Of a stretch of DNA of 64,000 nt, positions 53,866 through 62,051 are shown piece after piece. This stretch comes from Gaeumannomyces sp. JS-464 (taxonomy: Eukaryota > Ascomycota > Sordariomycetes > Magnaporthales > Magnaporthaceae). A program made the position numbers and the translations under genes. The notes below the pieces were generated by a model that saw nothing but the letters and a program-made list of their open reading frames with translations, made no database searches and was not told the DNA's origin. Location: assembly GCA_002197995.1 (NCBI GenBank), contig NGZR01000009.1, positions 434,001 through 498,000 of the forward strand, given 5' to 3'. Each line of letters opens with the position of its first letter. Position 1 is the first letter of the stretch.

Positions 53866-54097
53866 CGTTCCTCGCGTAACAGTAGGTTGGAACGTAAAAA
53901 TCGGCGTCGCCATAGCAAAAGCCGATTGCGGGATTAATTAGGGAAAAGATCTTCGCGCAATAGCAGGTCGGATCTTTTAAAAAAAGCGGTAGTTAAAGCG
54001 TTCCGCGCGTAATAGCAAGTTGGGACGTAAATGCCGGCGTCGTTATAATAAAAGCCGGGGAGGAAAAGATCGTCGCGCAATAGCAAGTCGGATTTTC
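53866..54097 (-). repeat. Six-hairpin array in the Gypsy-2 leader
   Basis: A three-hairpin unit of about 133 bp is present twice. Unit 1: CGTTCC/GGAACG (53866-53894, 6 of 6), AATCGGC/GCCGATT (53899-53927, 7 of 7), AAAAGATC/GATCTTTT (53944-53978, 8 of 8). Unit 2: CGTTCC/GGGACG (53999-54027, one wobble), CCGGC/GCCGG (54034-54058, 5 of 5), AAAAGATC/GATTTTC (54064-54097, eroded). Loops share a TCGCG-C-AATAGCA-type core while the three stems differ completely. It lies between PBS and gag, the same place as the Gypsy-1 array, but with a different loop sequence. Confidence 0.75.
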
Positions 54098-54155
54098 GGG
54101 AAAATTAAAAAGGATGTGATACTTTCGCGATTATAAGCGTCGGTCGCTTAGGTTT

Positions 54156-54170
54156 TCCGAGTTGCTACCA
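54156..54170 (-). promoter_or_regulatory. Gypsy-2 primer-binding site
   Basis: On the element strand, TGGTAGCAACTCGGA starts two bases after the 5' LTR. It matches the Gypsy-1 site except for one base, and the sequence following it (AAAACCTAAGCGACCG) is also shared. Confidence 0.85.
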
Positions 54171-54172
54171 TT

Positions 54173-54347
54173 TATTAAGGCTGTTAGGCAGGCAAAGTAA
54201 ACGTTAGCAGTAAAGTAAATTGTTATTGCAAAAAAAAGGGAGGCCCGAAAAGCCCGGCTTGCATAAAATTAGGATATCCCTAATTTTGTAAAAGCCCGTT
54301 AGTAAGGCTCGTCCTTATTTAAAATAAGGGCTGCGGGTTTCCAAAAG
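54173..54347 (-). repeat. Gypsy-2 5' LTR, truncated by Copia-4
   Basis: Matches 46261-46435. The outer 44 bp of the LTR (beginning TGTTACGG) are missing because Copia-4 starts at 54348. AAAAG (54343-54347) should be the left copy of Copia-4's target duplication. Confidence 0.88.
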
Positions 54348-54519
54348 TGATGGAAGTGCGCGACGATAAGCACTCAAAGTGATTTTGTTAATTGTTACTT
54401 AACTACTTTACTCGATCGCGGGCTAAAACGCGCGCAGGCTAAAATATTAGGGCCAGTGCATAGGCTTAAAATTATAAAGCACCAGTTGCTACCCACGTAA
54501 CTTTAAACCACTTTTAACA
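54348..54519 (-). repeat. Copia-4 3' LTR
   Basis: 172 bp. On the element strand it starts TGTTAAAAGTGG and ends CGCACTTCCATCA. It is the only LTR of this family here that keeps the canonical TCA end; the six complete LTRs of Copia-1, -2 and -3 end TTA. Confidence 0.92.
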
Positions 54520-54936
54520 CCCTTTTATAAGCTATGCAACGGCTTTAAATTACGAGCCCGCATTTACGTAATAATCCTCCAAATTCGTAGTGTTTCCCTG
54601 GTTTTCCTATAAGCCGTTTACTGCGGCATTTGCTGCATTTCCAGCTAAATAACAAACCTCGCTTGTCTTTTCGCCGTTAAGCCTTTCGTAAGGCCGTCCG
54701 CCTTTATGTTGGCCGTGTTAACGAGCTTAAAGGTAAAAAGTTAACGTTTTACAATATCGATTACCCACTTGTAACGGAGGTCGATTATGCGGGTGCGGGC
54801 TAATTTTAACGGGTTTAGCACCGTCGTTTAAACGTTAGCGCTATCCGTGTGCACCACGAAAGTTTTTCGCTAAAAGTATCCAGTTTTCTTTAAAATGCCT
54901 TTAATTTAAAGCAAGGCCCGGCCCGTTAGCAGGAGG
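54520..54936 (-). pseudogene. Copia-4 RNase H C-terminal part
   Basis: The reverse complement is collinear with Copia-1 33890-34298: segments corresponding to VHTDSANAQTTV, LRYKWVIDIVK and ADGxTKGLTAE are present with stops. It is cut at GGAGG (54932-54936) by Copia-3. Confidence 0.8.
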
Positions 54937-55106
54937 TGTTAAAAGTGGCCTAAAATTACGTGGGTGGCAATTGGTGCCTTACAGCTTTAGGCCTATGCAC
55001 TAGCCCTAGTATTTTGGCTTGCGCGCGCCCTAACCCGCGATCCAGTAAAATAGCTAAAAAATAATTACCAATCACTTCGGGTGCTTATTATCGCGCACTT
55101 CCATTA
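54937..55106 (+). repeat. Copia-3 5' LTR
   Basis: 170 bp, TGTTAAAAGTGGCC...CACTTCCATTA. It is followed by AGTTATAAGC (primer-binding site with an additional G-to-A change). Confidence 0.95.
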
Positions 55107-55386
55107 AGTTATAAGCTTTCGCGTTACCGTTAACGATATCTTTGCCTAATTAGGAGAGATTAACGGTGCACGAGTTGTTTCCCGTTGCTTGCGTTTTCCC
55201 GCCGTGAATTACGGGCGAGGCGCAGCAGTTAAAAAACCGTTAAACGACAATTAACAAGGCCGCGTTTGGCGCCGATTAGCAACCATAATAAAGTAATAAC
55301 GATAACCCTTTTAACGCTTAAAAGCACCATTTCCCTTGCAATCCAACGCTTTTATACGCGTTAAAAGTGCTAACAAAGTCGCCAAA

Positions 55387-56300
55387 ATAGCGGAATACCG
55401 CGAAGTCGCAGTAAAGGTCCCGGACTTGCTAAGGCCTTTTAACCTGGAAACATGGAAGCGCATTATCCGGGTGCATTTAACCGCTTCCCGTAACATTTCC
55501 TTTATATTTGCTAACCTTCCGGCTAAGCCGGTTAAAACGGAAAACTACGAAGTTGTATAATTATGGGCTTTTAAAAGGACATTAACATGGTATTGCATTC
55601 GTAATAATATCGAAAAGGTAATTACGAATTTGGAAAAAGCCGGCTAAAACCGCCTTAAAAACGACGAGGATTAGGATTTAAAAGCTTTTTAAAATAAAGT
55701 AGTTAGCACCATTAGAGTTACCGCTAACGGCCGTTTTAACGCCCTAATTAACGAACATTATACAATTTCGGTGGAAAAGTTTAACGGTAACGTTAAAAAG
55801 TATACGGACCGCTGGCTACAAATAAAGCAGGCTTTAAATTAAGCTAACATTAACATTCCGGATCGGATGCTTATAAAAAGCCTCGTTAACGGGCTTAGCG
55901 CCACCTACTTTTTTGCAATGGCTATAACTTTAGGGAATTGTAAAGCGAGCGCCGCACTCCCGCTAACTTTATTTCGAAAATGGCTCGAAAACATAGCGGT
56001 TATAAAGGCCTCGAAGTCGAAAGCTATAACTAACACCAATAAAAAGCCGGAGGGATTTTAAAAGCCGAAGCCTTATAATAAAAAGGGTTGCACTATCGTT
56101 TCGCGTGCTCCCTACCACGATAAGTGCGGTAAGCATTAAGAACAAAAGCGGTAACGACAACTGCTGGCTTTTGCACCTTAAGCTCGAGGAGGTTTGGAAG
56201 GCTAAATATCCGGAACGGCGCTTTTAGCGAGGCAATAAGGCAGCTAACGAGGTTATACCAACCCGAAGGCTGCCAACCATACTGGTAGTGTGCCGGTTAA
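55387..56300 (+). pseudogene. Copia-3 gag
   Basis: Collinear with Copia-1 gag, but the start ATG is lost (IAEYREVAVKVPDLLRPFNL, ATG to ATA). MLIKSLVNGLSATYFF is at 55867. The Cys/His cluster near 56075-56140 is damaged (its first Cys is lost). Several TAA stops. Confidence 0.75.
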
Positions 56301-57326
56301 TCGGGGCAGTGCTAACCAATACAACATAGCCAATACCGCTTTAAGCAATGTTAACAGTGCCCGTAACGCCGTAATAATCGACTCCGGCTCGTTTAAACAC
56401 CACTTTAACGATCGCAAGTGGTTTACCTCGTTAAAAAAGCGCGAGGTCCCTTACAACGCTACCACGGCCAACGGCGGCGTTTAAGTTTCCGTTAAAAAGG
56501 GCACCGTCGAAATGTATTGGCGTAACAAGGCGGGCGTTACTACAGTTACCTTATAGGCAATTTTCACGCTTAAATCCCTTTTTAACCTTTTTAACCTTGG
56601 CAAAATGCGCAAAGCAGGCTTAAAAAACGATTAAACCGATTACTTCGTAACGCCCGACGATAAATGGTTAGGCAGCTACCAAATTAACAATAACGTACTA
56701 ATTACCAACGTTAACGTGCCCGTAAACGCGCCCCGGGCTTTATAGCCCTAAGTAACGCACCTAACGAAAAAAACCGACCGACGGAGGCTAACGCACCGAC
56801 CACGACAAGGCGCCCGGTGCTTTACGTAATAATGCATCGGCGCCTAATGCATGCTAATAAAAAGGCGGTAATAACGGCCTGCCGCGCTGCAAGCATTAAA
56901 GTTAGCTACTTTAAAGCATTAAAACATACCTGTAACGGTTGTTTAAAAAGCAAAGCGACCCAAATTATCGGCAATCGTCATTTCCACCGCATTACCCGCC
57001 TTTTAAGCCGTATTTATATGGATATATTAACCATTTCGCCTACTTTATACGGCGGATATAATTACGCCGTTTATATTACTAATAAGGCAACTACTTTTAG
57101 CTGGGTGATTTTTGCAGTTAGCAAAGCTAGCACGGAGATTTTTACGAAGGTTTATAATTAAATTAGCTATATTAAACTCCAATTAGGCATTAAAATAAAG
57201 CAATCCATACGGACGGTGGCACGGAGTTTAACCCGGAAAAGCTAAAGGCCTATTGCACTGCTCGAGGCAAAGCTTGCGAAATTAGCCCGGCGTAATGCCC
57301 GGAGATAAATAGCATCGTTAAACGTG
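56301..57326 (+). pseudogene. Copia-3 protease and integrase, 5' part
   Basis: Protease VIIDSGSFKHHFNDRKWF (about 56365). Integrase zinc site MHRRLMHANKKA ... CNGCLKSKA, then IYMDILTISPTLYGGYNYAV with the first catalytic Asp kept (about 57020). The frame 56817-57161 is open for 114 codons. It is cut at ACGTG (57322-57326) by the small element. Confidence 0.85.
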
Positions 57327-57473
57327 TGTTAAAGGTGCAAAGCGGCCGTAAAACCGCTTGCAAAAAAGGGAAACAGCTTTATATTGTTTGTAATCCTCGT
57401 AAAAGGTAATTATTTAATGGGTAACGCTTTTGTGGGTAAAGTAAAGCGCCGGCGCACGGGCTAACTCCTTACA
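57327..57473 (-). repeat. Gag-only element copy 2, 3' LTR
   Basis: 147 bp, with an AAAGGGG polypurine tract immediately inside (57474-57482, minus strand). It pairs with 58901-59047. Confidence 0.92.
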
Positions 57474-57479
57474 CCCCTT

Positions 57480-58475
57480 TATAACTACGAAAGCGTTACA
57501 AAAGTGAAGCTATTTTTAGTCGGCAACTTTTGCCCACAGCCTAATATCCGTGGTGGGGTTTTTCGATTACATGGCATACTGTTTAGCGCTGCCGCGGTTA
57601 ATAGGCATTGCAGCAGTATAATTAACGGCCCGAGGGTTAGCTTTTCCAGCCCTTCCTATTCCTGTAGCCTGTGCAGCGCCCTGCTACTTCTGCTTATAGT
57701 ATTCCTCTTTTAGCTTAAAGTGCAATAGCCAGCACCCGTCGTCGCCTTTTATATGGTGCTTGCCGCACCGGTCGTAGTAAGGTAGGCGAAAAACCACTAA
57801 AATAATTCCTTTTAATGCAAGCGGTGGGCGCGTTGGTATTGGCTAGGGAAAGGTCGGTCGGCTCGAAAGTAGTTACGTTTTCGATAACGGCTTAAATAAT
57901 TTGGATCGGGGTGCGGCCGGCGGGCATTAGATAGGCGCTTAAAACGACGGTAACGGCGATTAAAAATGCTTTCGGAAACCCTTAACAAGGTAATTAACGA
58001 GAAAACGGTTTGGAATTATAACGCCGGCTTCCTTTATTTGTTTTTTAAGCTCGAACTAACGGTTGGCGTATTTTTTAACGTCGTTGTACTTGGATACCTC
58101 GAGGTTAACAAACTTTTCCATTAAGCCATCGAGTTAGGCGTCGGTACTTTGGCCAATTTTGGTGGTAACGGCGAGCTAAAAAGCCCTAGGGTTGCGGGCG
58201 GAATCGTCGGCTTTAAAGCTCTAGCTTTATCGCTTAAGCTCGTTAGTAACCTCCGTAATTAACTGCTTAATAAAGTACCAAGCGAGGACCCTTTTAGCCT
58301 TCCAGGCTTTAAAAGCGGCCGAATCGTCGGGTTAAAAAGGCGGGTTGTCGCCAATGTAATCGTCGGCGCCGCTCGCGATTAAATGCACCTTAATGGCGCG
58401 CTTCCACGCTTTTAAATTGGAGGGCCCCTGCAAAGCAGGTATTTTAACAGTTGCTTTTTTATAAGTAAAGGACAT
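57480..58475 (-). pseudogene. Gag of the gag-only element, copy 2
   Basis: The start ATG at 58475 (MSFTYKKATVKIPALQGPSN) corresponds to copy 1. SNLKAWKRAIKVHLIASGAD is intact here, whereas copy 1 has a stop in place of the Trp. The Cys/His cluster lies near 57800-57720. The C-terminal TAMPVNRGSAKQY-type segment is at about 57590. Several stops. No other domain follows. Confidence 0.8.
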
Positions 58476-58609
58476 TTCGGGCGGTAGTAGGCAGTAAGCG
58501 ACTGCCGTCGTTGTTGTTATTGTTGTTATGCAGAAATTAACAAAGGTAGTAAGGCAGCGGCCCACAGGAAAAAGTAGTAGGGAAGTAGGGCAGCGGCCCG
58601 TTGTCGCCC

Positions 58610-58860
58610 ACCGGGTAACAGTAAAGTGAATAGTACGTGATGCCCACCGGGCGATATTTCCCACCGGGAGACGTCTTCCACCGGAAGACGTTATTGTGCG
58701 GCCACCGGCCTTTAAAACGTTATGCCCACCGGGCGATGTTTTCCACCGGGAGACGTTTTTTACCGGAAGACGTTAATGTGCGGCCACCGGCCTTTAAAAC
58801 GTAATTGCGGCCACCGGCTAAAACAACGAAAATTAACGCGGCCACCGGCTAAAAGGATTG
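58610..58860 (-). repeat. Hairpin-rich leader of the gag-only element, copy 2
   Basis: Plus-strand reading shows CCACCGG repeated about eleven times at the centre of inverted repeats. The best is ACGTCTTCC-ACC-GGAAGACGT (58671-58691, 9 of 9). The homologous hairpin in copy 1 is ACGTTTTCC/GGAAAACGT, i.e. both arms changed and pairing is kept. Confidence 0.75.
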
Positions 58861-58881
58861 CAAGTAGTTTTATTTTTATGG

Positions 58882-58900
58882 GAATTAAAGGCTTATAACC
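58882..58900 (-). promoter_or_regulatory. Gag-only element primer-binding site, copy 2
   Basis: GGTTATAAGCC on the element strand directly follows the 5' LTR. It is identical to the first 11 bases of the Copia-1 site, so both families probably use the same initiator-tRNA fragment. Confidence 0.7.
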
Positions 58901-59047
58901 TGTTAAAGGTGCAAGGCGGCCGTAAAGCCGCTTGCAAAAAAGGGAAACAGCTTTGTATTGTTTGTGGTCCTCGTAAAAAGTAACTATTTAATAGGTAACG
59001 CTTTTGTGGGTAAAGTAGGGCGCCGGCGCACGGGCTAACTCCTTACA
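58901..59047 (-). repeat. Gag-only element copy 2, 5' LTR
   Basis: 147 bp. On the element strand it starts TGTAAGGAGTTAGCCCGTGC and ends GCACCTTTAACA. The TGTAAGGAG start compared with TGTAAAGAG in copy 1 shows one G/A difference. Confidence 0.92.
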
Positions 59048-61881
59048 GCGTGCCAACCGTATTATACTTAACGCGGCTCGCACCGGGATTAACGCCAACG
59101 GCCTGCACAAAAAGTACTAGGTATATGCCTTGCAAGCAGCGAGAAAGGTGCTAAACTACACTTTAAATACAGCTTTTGGCGGCAAGGAAAGCCCGCACGA
59201 GGCGTGAGCAAAAGCAATCGGCCTTAACAAGGAGTATTACCAACCACCAATTCGTACCCTCCGCATTTGGGGCGCGGTCGCTTAGGTGCTAATTAAAAAC
59301 GGCAAACAGGCTAAAGTTAACAAAATAGCCCTTAAAGTAACGAAAGGCCGGCTTATAAGCTGGGAAGGCTTTATAACGAGATTTTGCTAGTTAAGCCGGA
59401 TGGTACTAACAAGGTTTTCCGTTACCGTAACGCACGGATTAACGAAAGCGCTAGTAAACGCCGAAAATCGCCCTATAACTTTGTTAAAAAGGCGATTACT
59501 ATTAATGCGGTTAACGAAGCCGTTATTAAAAACCTTTACTTTACAATAGGCATTTGGGTTTACAATACTGGCTTAATTACTAATTCCACCGATAATAACA
59601 ATGGTAACACCGGTGCAACTAGCGATATTACCGGCCCCGGAGGTAATAACGATTTATCGCCTGCGGAAAAAACCGGGGAAACCGAAGCGGAAAACGAGGA
59701 GCCTGCCGCTGCAAAGCTTAAAAAGCTTAAAAAGCCCGCCGGCCCGGGCATACCAACACCCGAAGGAATTCCCGAGCTCGGCAACGAGGCGGTTACGGTG
59801 CCCGCAACGCTTAAAAAAAGACCTGCAAAAAGCGGCCGCCGCCCCGCCGAGTAACCGGCGATTAAAAAAGCGCTTAACGGCTTTTAAGCATTATAAAATT
59901 CTAACACCAAAAACTTGTAAAAAAGGGAGCCCGCGGAAGCATTTACAACGGCTCGCTTCGAGCTTAAAAATATTAAAAAGGTGGCGGAAAAGGATCCGGG
60001 TAACTTTAAAAGCGCCGGAAACGACGAAAGCTTTTACAACCTTAATACGAATATTAAAGCTGCCGAAAAAACTGCCCGAAAAACGGGTTTTGCACTTGTT
60101 AACATCACGTACCCGGATAACAATATCGTTTTGCTTTAAAAAATCGGCGGTTTTAAAATCCCCGACCTCGCGCTTTTCGGCGTCGCTACGGTGCCGGGAA
60201 CACCGTATATTCCGGCCTATTATTACGACGCGGTAAAGTACGAAACCGAGTACGAGCGATATTATAAGCTAGTAATGCAAAAGCAAATTAACACGCTGCT
60301 CGAAAAGGGCACGTAAGTGCTGGAAAAATTGCCCCCGAGCGTTAAAGCACTGCCGGGCAAATGGGTATACGTGTTTAAACTAACGCTTAACGGCGCTTTT
60401 AAAAAGATTAAAACGCGTTAGGTCGTTTGCGGCAATTACAACGATATTCCGGGCGAGGATAAGGCTGCAACGTACGCGGCAATCGCTTATGCAGCATTTA
60501 CAAAGGTGTTTTTTATGCTTATGGCCGTTAACGACTTTAAATGCCGCTAGTTCGACTTTATAGCTGCCTATTTTGGCGCTATTATACTTAGCAACGTTAT
60601 GGTATACGTATAGCAATTTTAAAGCATTTCGGTTAGGTAAAAAGGCTATTATTGCCGCTTAAAAAAAGCACTTTACGGCTTTCGCAAGTCGCTTTTGTAA
60701 TGGTATTAAACGATCACTTCGGAGTTTAAAGCATTTAGCTTTAAGCCGATTTACCAAAACGTTTGCTTTTACCGCAAAAAGGAAACGGGCGCTATGCTAT
60801 TGCTTTACGTAAACGATTTCCAAATTGCCGCTCGTACGGTTACGGAAATTAAAGCCATCGTTAACGAAATGGGTAGCCGGTTCGAAATAACCGCTTTGGG
60901 TAACGCAAAAACGTTCCTCGGCATGCAAGTTGTAAAGGATCGCCAGCGGAGAACTGTAAGCCTTTATTAACGCGATTATATTAATAAAATTATTACCAAA
61001 TACGGACGGGAAAACCTTAAAGCAGTAAAAACGCCCTGGCTTTTTAGTTTTATAATGCCGATTACTTGGGACCCTTTCCCGCACGAGGAGGTTTTGCGCT
61101 ACTAGTCGAAATAGCGAGTATTAGCTACTTCGCTGGCATTACTCGCCCTAATATCACGTATACCGTAAAAAGGTTGCAGGAGGTTAACGCTAATCCCGGC
61201 AACGAGCATTTGGCATTGCTAAAGCACTTTTAGCGCTACATTATTAGCATTAAAAGGCTCGCGCTTACTTTTAGTGGGCTTATTTACAACGCCGAAACGA
61301 TGGGTTTAAAAGCTTATAAAAATGCCTCGTTCGCTAACTGCCTCCGTACGAGGGCATTTACAAGCGGCGTAATCGTTATGCTAGCGGGTGGTCCTGTTTA
61401 TTAGCAATTAAAAAAGCAAACTTTTATAACAACGTCGACGACGGAAGCGAAGTTCGTTAACCTTTTGCTAACGGGCCGGGCTTTGCTTTAAATTAAAAGC
61501 ATTTTAAAAAAAACTAAATACTTTTAACGAGAAACTCTCGTGGTGCATACGGATAGCGCTAACGCCTAAACGACGGTGTTAAACCCGTTAAAATTAACCC
61601 GCACCCGCATAATCGACCTTCGCTACAAGTGGGTAATCGATGCTATAAAGCGTTAACTTTTCACCTTTAAGCTAGTTAGCACGGCCAATATAAAAGCGGA
61701 CGGTTTTACGAAAAGCTTAACGGCGGAAGGATAAGCGAGGTTTGTTATTTAGCTAGGAATGCAACAAATGCCGCAATAAACGGCTTATAGGAAAACCAGG
61801 GAAACACTACGAACTTGGAAGGTTACTACGTAAATGCGTGCTCGTAATGCTTTTAAAGCCGTTGCATAGCTTACGGGGGGG
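59048..61881 (+). pseudogene. Copia-3 integrase end, linker, RT (YVND) and RNase H
   Basis: Resumes at GCGTGCCAACCG in the integrase core, followed by GKESPHEAWAKA with stops. The linker frame 59384-59854 is open for 156 codons (NKVFRYRNARINESASKRRK ... ETEAENEEPAAAKLKK). RT has LLLYVNDFQIA with YVND at 60806-60817. RNase H to 61860 has VHTDSANA-type and ADGFTKSLTAE-type segments. It is followed by a GGGGGG polypurine tract. Confidence 0.85.
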
Positions 61882-62051
61882 TGTTAAAAGTGGCTTAAAG
61901 TTACGTAAGTAGCAATTAGTGCTTTACAGCTTTAGGTTTATGCATTAGCCTTAGTATTTTAACCTGCGCGCGTTTTAGCCCGCGATTTAATAAAGTAGCT
62001 AAAAAACAATTACTAATCACTTCGGGTGCCTGTTATCGCGCACCTTTATTA
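61882..62051 (+). repeat. Copia-3 3' LTR
   Basis: 170 bp, TGTTAAAAGTGGCTTAAAG...CACCTTTATTA, then GGAGG (62052-62056) and the rest of Copia-4. Confidence 0.95.

Larger units (their letters stand above)
46261..54347 (-). mobile_element. Gypsy-2: Ty3/Gypsy chromovirus, 5' LTR cut by Copia-4
   Basis: Minus-strand element related to Gypsy-1: same PBS, similar LTR start TGTTACGGCCAG, same domain order. The 3' LTR is 46261-46479. The 5' LTR survives only as 54173-54347, where Copia-4 begins; its remainder must lie beyond 64000. It carries gag, RT, RNase H, integrase and a chromodomain, all with RIP-type stops. It is the base layer of the four-level nest. Confidence 0.92.
57327..59047 (-). mobile_element. 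Gag-only LTR element (TR-GAG-like), copy 2
   Basis: 1721 bp with 147-bp LTRs (57327-57473, 58901-59047) having TG...CA ends. Flanks are ACGTG (57322-57326) and GCGTG (59048-59052); Copia-1 has GCGTG uninterrupted at this place, so the left copy carries one G-to-A change. The structure is the same as copy 1: LTR, PBS, hairpin leader, gag, polypurine tract, LTR. It is oriented opposite to its Copia-3 host. Confidence 0.92.
54937..62051 (+). mobile_element. Copia-3, inserted in Copia-4 and interrupted by the gag-only element
   Basis: Plus-strand Copia of the same family, 7.1 kb including the 1.7-kb small element. GGAGG duplications are at 54932-54936 and 62052-62056. LTRs are 54937-55106 and 61882-62051. 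All domains are present but RIP-degraded, and the RT motif is YVND. Confidence 0.95.

Noticed and set aside
54173..54347. Gypsy-2 LTR ending at CCAAAAG as the true LTR terminus
   Set aside because: Comparison with the other LTR (46261-46479) and with Gypsy-1 shows that the LTR starts at TGTTACGG, 44 bp further out. The apparent end is the Copia-4 insertion point.
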